Assembly (NCBI GenBank): GCA_036250225.1
Contig: JAPZLL010000060.1
Coordinates: 62,001 to 126,000 of the forward strand
Direction: 5' to 3'
DNA length: 64,000 nucleotides
DNA from: Cercophora sp. LCS_1
Lineage: Eukaryota; Ascomycota; Sordariomycetes; Sordariales; Lasiosphaeriaceae
Below are positions 22,405-33,319 of this stretch, in pieces. The notes under the pieces were generated by a model, which made no database searches, was not told where the DNA came from, and was given only the letters and a program-made list of their open reading frames with translations. Every line of letters starts with the position of its first letter. Within the stretch, counting starts at the first letter, position 1. The translations under genes and the position numbers were made by a program.

Positions 22405-23027
22405 CTAGTCAATCTCGCTCTGCCGCCGCCGTTTGACGAGCCAATAGTCGTCCCTGTCCAGCGGTGCGCGCTCCCACACGTCCCGGTAGATGCCGTGCCG
22501 GACCAACGAATCCTCTGAGTTGACGCGTATATGGTTGCGGTCATCGATTAGAATGGGGAGCGGACATGGTGTATCCGACGCCGCCGCTGGATCGGGTTTG
22601 GCGAGTAGGAAATCAACCAGAGCCCGCTGCTGACGGTTGAGTAGCCGAGTAACACGCAAGGTGACTCCTTTGCGGGACGAGTGTAGATAAACATTCGGGG
22701 GTTCATCGGTCAAGTTTCCGTCGGCGTCGAGTCCGGCGCGGCGGTCAAACATCAACATGGCAGGATCCCACTGGGTACAAATCTCGCGCGCCTTGTCTTG
22801 AGGACCAGGGCAAAGCTCCTCGTGCTCTTCGATCGGGTGGTCTACCCCGAGATTGGTGAACCTCCGGTCATAGGCAACATCGGCAATGGGTAGGCCGTCG
22901 ATGATTTGGGGTTTGAGAAGAGAGCAAGGGAATTGAATGGTCTGCGCCAACCGAGACTGGGTATCCGTACCAGTCTGTCGGATCAGGCAGGCACAACCAC
23001 CGCCTTCACGGAAATGCTGCCTGGAAG
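22405..23027 (-). CDS. Hypothetical protein, 3' exon of an incomplete model
   Basis: A 207-codon open frame with protein-like composition but no in-frame ATG near its start. It opens directly after a good acceptor on the minus strand (branch GTGCTAATTC, then AAATTAG, exon from 23027) and ends RRRQSEID at 22405. Recognisable only by composition: ARQHFREGGG-like start, then LKPQIIDGLPIADVAYDRRF, SSRKGVTLRVTRLLNRQQRA and VRHGIYRDVWERAPLDRDDY. A candidate upstream exon (about 23230-23143, encoding SGYELNHVGSSRIWERIGG) would join in phase 0 through a GTAGTG donor, but I find no initiating ATG for it. It could be a real gene with small 5' exons or a decayed gene. Function unknown. Confidence 0.4.
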
Positions 23028-24453
23028 CCTAATTTACCCAGACCGAGAGAATTAGCACTGAAAGTCTAAACTTTATCCTCGTTTCTCGGTGCTATTTCAG
23101 GGTATCTGGTTGCTTGACTTTGGTTCGCGCTTGCTTCGCTACTTTCACTACCTCATCCTCTTCATTACCACCTCCTATTCGTTCCCATATCCTACTTGAT
23201 CCAACGTGGTTCAGCTCATAGCCTGATTCCTTTGGTCCCCCTGTCTAAGCATTGTCGTTTTGATGTCTTGAATCTCGACTGTCCAGTCTCCCAGCTTTGC
23301 AGGGCCTTGCAGACTTTCTTATGAGCTCTATTTTTTCGCACACCCGATTTTTGTTTCTGGCACACCGCTTCCACACATAACCCTGGCCGTCAATATCTCA
23401 GCGCGCCTTTGGAATGCGGCTCCCGCCTTGAATCGAATGCGTATTTGAAATTCCAAATATCCCGATTTATTGACTATCGATACCCCCCTTTTTTTTTTTT
23501 TTTTTTTTTTTTTTGGAAGGGATAGAAGCCAAACCGTAGCAATAGTTGGCTTTAGTGGTGCCGCCAAAGGCCAGGGTTGTATATGGGCGCGGTGTATCAA
23601 AACAAAATGGGGTGTGCGAAAAATAGGTCTTTCTTCTTCAGACCCTCTTGGCTTGGGGATATTGGCACAGGACCCCTCGCGCGGGATGAAAATTGCAGTG
23701 TGATGTTTGCGTTTGCACTCGATTTTGGGTTGCGCCTTCCCGTCCTCAGCACAAACGGTGGAGGCAGCCAAGGTGGGGTAATACCTAACGGCACTTTCCA
23801 GCGCTAAAACTAGTGGGGCCACCCTTGCAAGGCTTCAAGGCGTTTTCGCAGCGGTCCGCCCACCTGGGCAACACCAAAGTCCTGGAAAGGCACTAGCTGC
23901 CCTGTCTTGGCGCGCAACCTTGACGCGACAACATCAAATCCGACGCGTTAATTGCATCGCCATGTTCCAGCATGAAATGTTGCCCCATGGAATGCACGTT
24001 TCGATAAAGACGCACAGATAAAATCGCGCAGGATGCAGAGATATCGTCTTTCTCACTGCATCAATGGCGGGACCGTTTGGAGTTGAAGCCGGGGTGGTTC
24101 TTAGCCCGAACAACGGCGCAAGCCACTATCACGTCCTCAAGGCACCCATCCCCGTCACAGCGCCCGGTCCCGGTGCCGATGAGTCCTACCGAAGATAGGC
24201 CTGCAGAGGCAACCAACCGGACCCGACATGTATTTATGATCAATGGCATCTCTTCAAACAGTTCAGTTCATGATCTGGCAATTCACACCATCGGCACAAT
24301 TTGTCCCTTCTTTGCACAGCCAAGTCCTGCACACTCTTTCTCTTGAGCATCATAGATTCCCACGCCCTTTCCCGCAGCAACTCCAGTTGCTCATCCACCT
24401 CGGCGTCCAGCTATAGACCACGCGCAACACGTCCCACCAGAACCAGAGCCACC
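23028..24453. other. Intergenic with homopolymer tract, upstream of the ATPase
   Basis: 1.4 kb without a supported gene. It holds the C6-T26 tract at 23483-23514 and a 44-codon ATG-initiated frame at 24064-24198 (starts MAGPFGVEAGVVLSPNNGAS) that could be an upstream ORF in the leader of the ATPase gene; this is unproven. Confidence 0.4.
23483..23514. repeat. C6-T26 homopolymer tract
   Basis: Six C followed by 26 T on the plus strand, the longest homopolymer in the window. Minus-strand frames read through it as poly-Lys. No target-site duplication or element body is recognisable beside it. Confidence 0.95.
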
Positions 24454-26676
24454 ATGATCTCCCGCGAGGAAGCGTCAGAGAAGCTGTGGAAATGGCGGTA
24501 CAAGCTGCAGCATCTCGGCCAAAGCGGCGACAAGACCCTTTCCGACTTCCACTCTGCCGACTCAACAAGCACGGATGAGATCGAGGACGAGAAGAAGAAC
24601 GCTAAAAAGACAGGATCGTCTACCACCACCGCTAACGAGCTCGGCACCAGTCTGGCCGTCAAGACCCTGTACGAAGGCCCCGGCAGCAATGACGGCCACT
24701 ACCACTGGGTCGACTACCCGCCCAAGCAGATCAGCAACCGGGTGGCCAAGGCACAGAACCGCGTGGCCATCAAGGTGTTCAAGATCAAGGACACCGACAA
24801 GCCCGTCGTCATGGGCCGCTACAGCCTGCGGTATCACCAGATCGAGGTGCAGAACCCGCTTCTTGTCGGTGCCCTGGCCGACATCCTCAAGAGCCAGGAC
24901 ATGCATCTCGACGTCAACGAGAACGCCAACTTTTTCCATCCCTTCCGCGAGCTGTACTTTGCCTACGACGACATTGTCGCCAAGCTGCGCGCTCTCGAGA
25001 CGGAAAAGGATGGCGCAGCCCTCCGTCCGTTCATGCAACTCTTTGTCAAGCTGCTCGATGACATGTTTGCCGAGACACGGGCCAAGCTCAAGTACCTGCG
25101 CGAGAACAACCTGGTGTCGTACAAACTGGCGTGGGCCTATTTCCCCAAGAAGACAACCGTCATCTCGTGGGAGCAAAACTGCGAGCTGCTGTGCAAGGTC
25201 GATGACGCCAATTACCGCACCGTCGGCGCCGGATGCAAGATGCTCACCGTCCGCGGCAAAGTCCTCCGTTTCAACGGCAAGGCCTTTCAGTGGGAAGACT
25301 ACGAGACCGATATCCCGCCGTTCGGCGGCAATAAGCCCATCACCGAGCTACCTGCGTATCCCCTCGAGTTCTTCAAGGAAAAGGACGACGTCGCCGCACG
25401 CCTCACAGCCCGTGGGAGGAAAGTTCTTGATCTCCAGGGTCTGTCGTACGTCACCTACACCGGCATCGCCGTCCACCAGGATGGCAAGAACTTCAGCAAG
25501 CACAACGTCGACGGGCGGGTCCTCATCGACGTAGTCGGCTACAACAAGCACCACCGCACCCAGGGCGCGCGCGAGGGCATCGACCCACAGACCAAGGCGC
25601 AGATTGTCGTCGGCGACCCAACCACCTATCCCGACGATATGGCCAACAGTGGTGGCACCGTTAACCCCTCCGAACCCATGTCGGAAAAAGCCAACTCATC
25701 CCTCAAGCGTCTCACCGACGACGCGCAGAAACGCAACCGTCTCGCCATGGAAAAGCTCGAGGCCAAAGAACCCCACCTCATGTACATGCTCCCGCTCATC
25801 GAAGGCTACGCCCTCAAGAACAAGCTCTGGGTGTCCTTCTTCATCGAAGACATCCGCCCCATGACGTGGAACACGGAGGCCTACGCCCATCTCGTCTACG
25901 ACGAGCAGCAAAAGGACCTCGTCATGTCCTTTGTCGAGAACCACGGCGAGGCAGCCGTGCGGCGTCAGCAGTCGAGCGTGATGCGGGACGTCATCGCCGG
26001 CAAAGGCGAGGGCCTCATCCTTCTGCTGAGTGGTCCGCCCGGTACCGGCAAGACGCTCATGGCCGAGGCCGTGGCTGATCGCACGCGCAAACCGCTTTTC
26101 TATCTCCAAGCCGAAGATCTCGGCATCAATGCGGCCGTGCTGGGCGCCAACATTAAAAAGGTGTTTGAGATGGCAACGGAATGGGATGCTGTCATTCTGC
26201 TAGATGAAGCCGATGTCTTCATGGCTGAGAGACATCCTCAGGATATTGCACGGAATGAACTCGTTTCCATTTTTCTCAGGGAGTTGGAGTACTACCGCGG
26301 TATTATCTTCCTGACGACGAATCTGTACAGCACCATTGATTCGGCGTTCCGGAGCAGGGTCAGCTTGCATTTGCTGTTCAACTCGTTGACGCCCGAGGCA
26401 AGGATGTTGGTGTGGCGCAAGTTTTTGGATCGGTTGCCGGGTACCAAGGGGACCAAGGGCAAGGAAGCCGAAGGTGGTATCTCGGACGAGGACTTGAAGG
26501 ATCTGGCGGAGTGGCAGTTGAATGGGCGCGAGATCAAGACGGCCGTCAAGATGACCAAGAGCTGGTGTGAGCACAAGGGGTATGAAATGAGCTTGGCGAG
26601 GCTGGAGAGTGGCATCAAGGTTACAAGTCCGCATGCGAGTAAGGCGGGGAAGGGGGATACCTCACTTTATGATTGA
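24454..26676 (+). CDS. DUF7025-AAA+ ATPase (fungal orphan family)
   Basis: Intronless, 740 aa. Start chosen at 24454 because of its GCCACCATG context; the open frame extends upstream without ATG support. Residues ~40-470 form the fungal DUF7025-type N-terminal region (GHYHWVDYPPKQ, VVMGRYSLRYHQIEVQNPLL, LAWAYFPKKTTVISWEQN, GLSYVTYTGIAVHQDGKNF). The C-terminal AAA+ module has Walker A GPPGTGKT (527-534), Walker B VILLDEADV with Asp584/Glu585, sensor-1-like IIFLTTNL and an arginine-finger region SAFRSRVSLHL, so ATP hydrolysis is expected. The post-Walker pattern resembles the FtsH/BCS1-like AAA clade. Cell role is unknown; genomes of filamentous fungi carry many paralogues. No signal peptide. 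Confidence 0.92.
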   Translation: MISREEASEKLWKWRYKLQHLGQSGDKTLSDFHSADSTSTDEIEDEKKNAKKTGSSTTTANELGTSLAVKTLYEGPGSNDGHYHWVDYPPKQISNRVAKAQNRVAIKVFKIKDTDKPVVMGRYSLRYHQIEVQNPLLVGALADILKSQDMHLDVNENANFFHPFRELYFAYDDIVAKLRALETEKDGAALRPFMQLFVKLLDDMFAETRAKLKYLRENNLVSYKLAWAYFPKKTTVISWEQNCELLCKVDDANYRTVGAGCKMLTVRGKVLRFNGKAFQWEDYETDIPPFGGNKPITELPAYPLEFFKEKDDVAARLTARGRKVLDLQGLSYVTYTGIAVHQDGKNFSKHNVDGRVLIDVVGYNKHHRTQGAREGIDPQTKAQIVVGDPTTYPDDMANSGGTVNPSEPMSEKANSSLKRLTDDAQKRNRLAMEKLEAKEPHLMYMLPLIEGYALKNKLWVSFFIEDIRPMTWNTEAYAHLVYDEQQKDLVMSFVENHGEAAVRRQQSSVMRDVIAGKGEGLILLLSGPPGTGKTLMAEAVADRTRKPLFYLQAEDLGINAAVLGANIKKVFEMATEWDAVILLDEADVFMAERHPQDIARNELVSIFLRELEYYRGIIFLTTNLYSTIDSAFRSRVSLHLLFNSLTPEARMLVWRKFLDRLPGTKGTKGKEAEGGISDEDLKDLAEWQLNGREIKTAVKMTKSWCEHKGYEMSLARLESGIKVTSPHASKAGKGDTSLYD

Positions 26677-27500
26677 GCCAATCGATGGGAGAAAGTAGAC
26701 ACAGACAGTCGTCATTTTTTCATATGTTGGAATCTCAAACAGTCTTTGAGCAAGTCGGTGTAAGGAAAATTCGGTTTATGGAGTCCAGCTTCGTTCCTCT
26801 ACGCGGGATGGACAATCGATGATAGTGAGATTAATATTCCGTGCCTTGATGATATTGTTCAAGGGAGCTCTTGTTCAATGGCCTTTGAATCCAATAGTCA
26901 CCTTGCGAGTAACAAACCCTGGACTACCGGTATTTGGAGATGGCTCCCTATTCCTCGTGAAAACCATCAGGCAATTTCGAGCTCTTGTCCACAGTCGCAT
27001 TGCCAAGGGGCCAATTTTACCTTTCCTAGTATCCACGAAAGCAGCAATAAGCCATATCCCCACAATCTCCAAGGGTCAATGGTAGAGTTAGCACTTGTAT
27101 AAGTGAGATTTAAGTCATATCAACATCTTCACTTTCACTCACACATCAATCACACATCCCTTAGAACCCGGTCTCGGAGATTCAGCACACCTTGATCCCC
27201 CAAGAATGAAAGTTGCTCATTTCTCTCCGCCGAGAAGCCCATGCACATCCAAAGAAGCGAAGGATTTCGGCTGCGTGGTTTTCCCCTCTCAACCCCCACC
27301 CCAATCTCCCAGCGTGCAAAAAACCTGCATCGCATCCGGGTATTCAGGTGCCATCCCGACACCCCGGATCGGTTACACAAACCTCCCGCCCGTCCCGGTC
27401 AACTGGGGTATATTAGACCCGGTTCCCTCACCCGAGACCACCATCACGGTCCAACCCTCCCACTGCCAAACCACGGGTCATCCCGCCCCGCCCCACCGTC
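26677..27500. other. Intergenic between ATPase and amidase
   Basis: About 820 bp. Contains the ATPase 3' flank and the amidase promoter (TATATTA at 27409-27415). No gene is supported. Confidence 0.5.
27409..27415 (+). promoter_or_regulatory. Possible TATA element of the amidase gene
   Basis: TATATTA in a GC-rich setting, 86-92 bp upstream of the amidase ATG. Inference from motif and position. Confidence 0.35.
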
Positions 27501-29222
27501 ATGGCACGCCAAACCCTCGCAGGAGCAGCAGGAGTAGCAGCAGCAGCAGCAGCTCTACTGATCCTCCCCCTCGTCACCTCCCAATCCCTCTTCCCCATGC
27601 CCCCATGCGGACCCTCCTCCTTTCCGCTGCACGAAGCAACCATCCCGCAAATCCAAACCGCCCTTTCGTCAGGCGAGCTCACCTCGGTCCAACTAGTAAC
27701 GTGCTACCTGGCCCGCACGTCCCAAACAAACCCCTACATCAACTCCCTGTTGGAAGCCAACCCAGACGCCCTCGCCATCGCAGCCCAACTCGATGCCGAG
27801 CGCGAGCGAGGAAAAAAAACCCGCGGTCCACTCCACGGCATCCCCTTCACCATCAAAGAAAACATCGCCACGTCCGACGGCATGCAAACCACCGCCGGAT
27901 CCTGGGCGCTCATGGGCTCTGTCGCTCCCCGTGATGCGTTCATCGTCTCCCGCCTGCGCAGCGCCGGTGCTATCTTGCTAGGAAAGGCCACACTCAGCGA
28001 ATGGGCGGATATGCGGTCCAACAACTACTCCGAGGGGTACTCCGGGCGCGGCGGCCAAGCGCGATCGCCGTATAATCTGACGGTTAATCCTGGCGGCTCA
28101 TCGTCTGGTTCGGCAGCCGGTGTTGCTGCTAATGCTGCGACGTTTAGCATCGGGACGGAAACAGACGGGAGCGTCATCAACCCTGCTATGCGGAATAGCA
28201 TTGTGGGTATCAAGCCGACTGTTGGACTGACGAGTCGGGATGGGGTGGTGCCGGAGAGCGAGCATTTCGACACGGTGGGGACGTTTGGGAAGACGGTCGG
28301 GGATGCCGTTTTGGCGTTGGATGCCGTGTATGGTGAGGACAGACGGGATAATTACACGGCTGCGCAGAGGGGGAGAACGCCGAGGGGTGGTGGGTATGCG
28401 CAGTTTTTGAGTACGAAGGGGGTGTTGAAGGGCGCCGTGTTTGGGTTGCCGTGGATGAGCTTTTGGAGACATGCGGATCCGGAGCAGTTGAGGGTGTTGG
28501 GGGGGCTGTTGGCGTTGATCGAGAGTGCCGGCGCGACGATTATCAACGGGACGGAGATCGCCAACTACAAAACGATTGTGAGTCCGGATGGGTGGAATTG
28601 GGATTACGGCACGACACGGGGGTTTCCAAACGAGAGCGAGTATACCGTCGTCAAGGTGGATTTCTACAACAATATCAAAAAGTACTTGTTCGAGTTGGGA
28701 AATACCGACATCAGGTCGTTGGAGGATATCGTGCAGTATAATTACGACAATGACGGGTCCGAAGGAGGCAATCCGTGGCCGTTGGGGCATCCGGCGTTTT
28801 ATTCGGGGCAGGATGGGTTTCTGGCGTCGCTCGAGACGAAGGGCGTCCAGGACGAGACGTATTTCCAGGCATTGGAGTTTGTGCAGTCTTCGTCTAGAAA
28901 GGGCATTGATGATGCGCTGACGTACCGCGGGAAGAAGCTGGCTGGTCTGTTGGTGCCTCCGGCCGTGGGACAGTCGTACCAGGTGGCGGCCCAGGCGGGA
29001 TATCCCGTCATCACGGTGCCGGCGGGAACGCACTCGGTCACCGGCATGGGATTCGGCTTGGCCATCCTCCAGACGGCATGGGCCGAGGCCGAGCTGGTCA
29101 AGTGGGCGAGCGCCATCGAGGACCTGACCAAGGGCACCCAGTACCAGCGGGCATTGCCCAAGTGGAACGAATCCCGCAGGAGGAACATTCCGCTGCTCAA
29201 CATCTACGAAGGATCGGATTAG
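27501..29222 (+). CDS. Secreted amidase (amidase-signature family)
   Basis: Hydrolyses carboxylic amides with the Ser-cisSer-Lys triad. Intronless, 573 aa. Signal peptide or signal anchor at residues 1-28 (AGAAGVAAAAAALLILPLV). Catalytic Lys119 (FTIKENIA), cis-Ser in the Gly/Ser loop NPGGSSSGSAAGVAA (198-210), nucleophile Ser224 in GTETDGSVINPA. The loop order and C-terminal PAGTHSVTGMGFGLAILQ match fungal amidases related to glutamyl-tRNA amidotransferase subunit A but secreted. Several N-glycosylation sequons (NYS, NLT, NYT, NGT) fit export. The first 500 nt are C-rich, then the coding strand turns G-rich. Substrate unknown. Confidence 0.93.
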   Translation: MARQTLAGAAGVAAAAAALLILPLVTSQSLFPMPPCGPSSFPLHEATIPQIQTALSSGELTSVQLVTCYLARTSQTNPYINSLLEANPDALAIAAQLDAERERGKKTRGPLHGIPFTIKENIATSDGMQTTAGSWALMGSVAPRDAFIVSRLRSAGAILLGKATLSEWADMRSNNYSEGYSGRGGQARSPYNLTVNPGGSSSGSAAGVAANAATFSIGTETDGSVINPAMRNSIVGIKPTVGLTSRDGVVPESEHFDTVGTFGKTVGDAVLALDAVYGEDRRDNYTAAQRGRTPRGGGYAQFLSTKGVLKGAVFGLPWMSFWRHADPEQLRVLGGLLALIESAGATIINGTEIANYKTIVSPDGWNWDYGTTRGFPNESEYTVVKVDFYNNIKKYLFELGNTDIRSLEDIVQYNYDNDGSEGGNPWPLGHPAFYSGQDGFLASLETKGVQDETYFQALEFVQSSSRKGIDDALTYRGKKLAGLLVPPAVGQSYQVAAQAGYPVITVPAGTHSVTGMGFGLAILQTAWAEAELVKWASAIEDLTKGTQYQRALPKWNESRRRNIPLLNIYEGSD

Positions 29223-30004
29223 TATGCGCGACTGGACTTGAGTTCAGACTGCTGCATGTAATGGTATTATGGTAATCCAAAACCTGGGGGTGGCCGTGTT
29301 GTGGCTGCAGACAGGCTATCCAGAAGCGGTAAAAAGATTCACTGCGCGAGCGACTTACACGGATACGTGAGATGAGGTGCTGACCGATCAATCCACTTTG
29401 AATCCCTTATTTAGCATCCTCTCTGACAGGACAGGGCATCTTACTTGCACAGATGCTGTGAGTGGCCAAATCCCAGCTGCGTCAGCAGGCACCCTGAAAA
29501 ACACATTGTCGGCCGTACGCAGTATTGTGAATCCTTCCAAGTGCCCGACGGGTTTGAGGGCGACCAGGCACGGCCTTTTGGCGCCAATGGGACAGCGTGC
29601 CGGCATCAGCCACGGTTGGGTGCTGGACGTGGCAGGACTCAAGGGGCTGCCCCAATCTCGCGTGTCGACACAAACCCGACGGGGAATTGGCGGCCCTCGC
29701 GAATCTGGGCGTCGACGCGCCGCATGCTGCCCGCAGCACCAGCCGGCCTCAGCCCCAGGCAAGAGTGGCCGGGGTCCGGGATTCCGCATTCGGGCACAAC
29801 CAGGCGTCGAATCATGCCTTCTCCGGGACGCCGTCTGACCTAATAATCCCCGGCCCGGACCAGGGGCTGTGAGCACACCACGGTCCAGGCTGGGCTCCCG
29901 GCGACGCCATCGTCAACATAAGATGGGCGTGCCCGCCGCCTCAACTCGTTGATGCCTCTCATCGCTGGTGCTACCGGTAAACACCGTCGGCCGTTTTTGT
30001 CACA
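29223..30004. other. Intergenic between amidase and S41 peptidase
   Basis: About 780 bp. Open frames on both strands are Arg/Pro/Ala-rich and without domains. No RNA gene is visible. Confidence 0.45.
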
Positions 30005-32470
30005 ATGTTGTTGCGCGCAGCTAGCTGGGCCCTTGCCCTCACCGGTGCGGCGGCATCCGCTCACCTCGACAGCGCATACATTGTCAGAGACCCATACGAA
30101 GACAAAATCAGGTCGGTTCTGCACAGGCGACAGCAAGCAACCGCCACCACATCCGGCGCCCCTTCGGCAACAGGGACACCGGGCGCCGGTCTCAAGGGAT
30201 GCGCCGCCGTCGGTGCCGCCTATGTGGCCGCAGGTAGGTTTTCTGTTCCCCCCACCGCTTCATCCTGACTTGACTGACTGACCCTGCCCGCAGTGGAAAC
30301 AGGTGAGGATTCCGTCGAGGTCCCGCCCTCTGTGGCCTACGCGTGTCTCGAGTCAGTACCGGTCGATGTCGAGCGAGACATTGGCCTGATCGAATGGCTG
30401 CTCCCGTACATGTCGTTCCAGAGCACGCTGGGCTATCTTAAGAAGCCGCCACAGGAGTACCTGCTCCCCGGCGTCGACATCGTCGGTGGACTGGCCGCCA
30501 TCCGCGAGAAGCTGCGCAAGGGCGGCTACGAGAGCCAGTGGGAGTTTACCACGGACCTCAACCGCGTGTACGCTGCCTCTGCCGACGGCCACTTTGGCTA
30601 CCAGCCCGCCCTGGACTCTGCGTTTCTCTTCCTGCGCGATCTCAACTTCACCTCGCTCTCGACCGATGGAATTGAGCTGCCCAAGATCTACCTCACCAAA
30701 GAGGTGTCCGCCGTGGCCGCCGGCAAGGCGTCCGACGTCGTGTCGGTCAACGACGTGCCCATCCTCGACTTTCTGTACGAGCTCGCGGCCGTCGAGCAGA
30801 TGCAGGACCCCGACTCCCAGTACAATACCCTGTTCCACTCGCTGCCCAGCAAGTCGTCCGGAGGCCATCCCAGGGTGATTCACGGCAAGCCGCAGAGCGG
30901 GCGCATCCCCGACGTCTACACGCTCGAGTTCTCCAACGGCTCGACGCGGGAGATCCCCACGCGTGCCGTTGTGAGCAGCGCGATCTGGCTCAACGCCACA
31001 ACTGGAGAGGACCTGCACCAGCTCCTCGAGGTACCCACCGGAAGCCTCAAGTGGACCCCGCCGACAGAGGGAGAGGAAAACGAAGCAGCCCACCACATCG
31101 TGGTCCGCCAGGAGGACGAGGAGACCTTCACGTCGGTGCCCTACTACCCCGTGCCGGTGGCCATCCACCAGCACGGCTACATGTCGGGCTACTTCCTCAA
31201 CGACACCCAGGCCCACGACGACACGGCCGTCCTGGTCATCTCCAGCTTCCAACCGGCTAACGACTCCTTGATTGCGCCCACCCAGACGGCCGAGATCCTG
31301 CGCACCCGCAAGTTCGTTCGCGAGTTCCTCGACGCCTGTGCCAAGGCCGGCCGCACCAAGCTCGTCATCGACGTGAGCGGCAACGGCGGCGGGCTCGTCT
31401 ACAGCGCCTTTGAGGTCTACAAGAATCTGTTCCCTGCGGCCAAGGCGTGGTCTGGAAGCCGCCTGCGCGCCCACCCCGCCCTCGACTACATGGGGCGCGT
31501 CGCATATGACACAGTCAACGAGGATATCGTCTCGGCGCGTGCGCTCAACCCGGCCACCGGTGAGCGGTATCCGACCTGGAAGGACTACTATGGGCCGCAT
31601 CGCGTTGGCGAGGACCGCGCCACGTCGCTGTTGATCTATGACTTTGCCAACGATAGCCTCACTGACACCGGCTCCGGCTTTCTCGTCACCGGCTTTGGTA
31701 AAGACGTGCCCAAGCAACCCTTCGCCAAGGAGGATGTGGTTGTCATGACCGATGGCTACTGCGGCAGTTCGTGCACCATATTCACTGGTCTTCTGCAGCG
31801 CGAGGCCGGCGTCCGCACCATTGCGCTCGGTGGTCGCCCACTCAAAGCACCCATGCAGGCTGTCGGCGGTGTCAAGGGATCCCAGGTCCTCAATGTGCAG
31901 GCCCTCCAGCAATACTGGAACGGTGGCATGCTCCTCACAAACATGTCCCAACTCATCGATCCCAAGCACGTCGTTGCCCTGCCCACCGACATGTTGCCGC
32001 CACTGCTGCCGCATACGCTCGCCCGTGTCCAGGTTAACTCGCGAAATGCTTATGCCGAGGACTCGACCGACGGATTCCCGACACACTTCCGCTACGAGGC
32101 CGCCAACTGCAGACGCTTCAACAAGCCCGAGTACATCACCGACTTCACCGTCGCCTGGGCTGATGTTGCCGATGTTGCGTGGCACGGCGCCAAGTGCGCG
32201 CCCGGCAGCACCGTCGACAAGGACGGCAACATCAGCGACGAGGTTCCGGGCTATTCGGATGCCGTGAGGGCCAGGGTGGGCGTCTATGACGGGCCTGGAT
32301 CCCTGACCAACCAGGAGTGGTTGAGCTTGGCCGGAAACCTGACGGGGTCGCCCGAGGGCATCCCAGGCATCGAGGAAGATGTCGTGGCCGAGGGTGACAA
32401 GAAGAGTGGTGCCGGGCGGACAGTGCCGGCCGTCGTGGCCCTTGTTGTCGGATTGTTGGCTGTTCTGTAA
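30005..32470 (+). CDS. Secreted, GPI-type S41 family peptidase
   Basis: Serine peptidase of the S41 (tail-specific protease/CPAF-like) group, 801 aa. Exons 30005-30233 and 30294-32470; the intron (GTAGGT...CCCGCAG, branch region TGACTGAC) joins YVAA-VETGED. Signal peptide MLLRAASWALALTGAAASA. Candidate nucleophile Ser568 or Ser569 in DGYCGSSCTIFTGLL, the usual S41 strand-turn; LVIDVSGNGGGLVYSAFEVY (a Gly-rich NGGG turn) lies before it. No clear PDZ domain is seen; the N-terminal part (SADGHFGYQPAL) matches fungal CPAF-like proteins. The C-terminus (KKSGAGRTVPAVVALVVGLL, then AVL and stop) has a small-residue site and hydrophobic tail typical of GPI anchoring, so a wall or membrane location is likely. 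An antisense frame is open along the whole gene because of its codon bias. Confidence 0.9.
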
Positions 32471-33247
32471 TCGCAATGAGCATGCATGGGTCGGTAGCGT
32501 TGGCTTAGAACTTTAGACATAATGTATCCATCATCTGGAACTCTCTGCCGTCCAAGTCAAATCGCCTCCTCAGTGGTAGCTCAAAGCTGTATAGGGCGCC
32601 GCCAAACTTGGATGGCTAACAATGCCAGGCAGATTGTTCCAAGGGCACGCTGTCCCGGACGGGGAGAATCTCGAGTCGATGGAGAACATCAACCCGAACC
32701 GTGAAAGCTGTTGGTGGGGCTATCTGCGGTTTCGAGAATTGGCGTGAGAGCAGGAAAGTAGGAAGGTGAATGCGTCTTACCAAGTATTCCAAGGATATCC
32801 AAACGCCATGATTCGGTGTGTTTGGCTGTGCTGTGTAGTTGTTGTACTCGGAACCCCTGACCCGTGGGCTCCGGTTGCGGCATGATACGGAACTCTTGGA
32901 CTTTGTTGCTGTCAAGTCAGTAGGGGCGGGCTGCATCAATGGTATGGGGAGGCAAACTGCAATGGGTGCATCCAACGGTTGCAGCATATTGTGGATCCAT
33001 GCGCGCAAGGGAGGGAGGTGTCCTTGCAGGTCCCGACAGCTCAACCAGCATTGTTTGAGTGCAGACGTGAAGGAAGACAACGCACAGAATCGTGAAAGTG
33101 AATTTGTTCCATCAACAGACTGACGGAAGTTGCGGAGAGGCCGCTCCTTCCTGGTGATGTGCTGGTATGGGTCGCCTGACTGCTTGGCAGCCGCAACGAG
33201 CTGCCGGATACAGAGGGCAGTTTTCCTGGCCACATCACAAGGGCAAG
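32471..33247. other. Intergenic between S41 gene and tRNA
   Basis: About 780 bp. A 212-codon minus-strand frame (33254-32616) has no domain and overlaps the tRNA start, so I do not call it. Nothing else is visible. Confidence 0.45.
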
Positions 33248-33319
33248 GCGTCAATGGTCTAGTGGCTAGGATTCAACCCTTCCAAGGTTGAGGGGGGGGT
33301 TCGATTCCCTCTTGACGCA
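33248..33319 (+). tRNA. tRNA-Gly (anticodon TCC)
   Basis: Perfect 7-bp acceptor stem (GCGTCAA with TTGACGC), D arm GTCT/GGAT with GG in the loop, anticodon stem CAACC/GGTTG with loop CTTCCAA giving anticodon TCC, variable loop AGGG, T arm GGGGG-TTCGATT-CCCTC, discriminator A. 72 nt, no intron. It decodes GGA. A T5 run follows 4 nt downstream as a Pol III terminator. Confidence 0.96.

Noticed and set aside
23328..23822. 164-codon minus-strand frame with poly-Lys
   Set aside because: Exists only because the T26 tract reads as lysines; no other coding sign.
30353..32476. 707-codon open frame antisense to the S41 peptidase
   Set aside because: It mirrors the sense gene over its whole length; the C/G-ending codon bias removes antisense stops. 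Sense product has signal peptide, domain and intron support, antisense has none.
32616..33254. 212-codon minus-strand frame between S41 gene and tRNA
   Set aside because: Runs into the tRNA, no domain, no splice logic; length is within what chance gives in stop-poor DNA.
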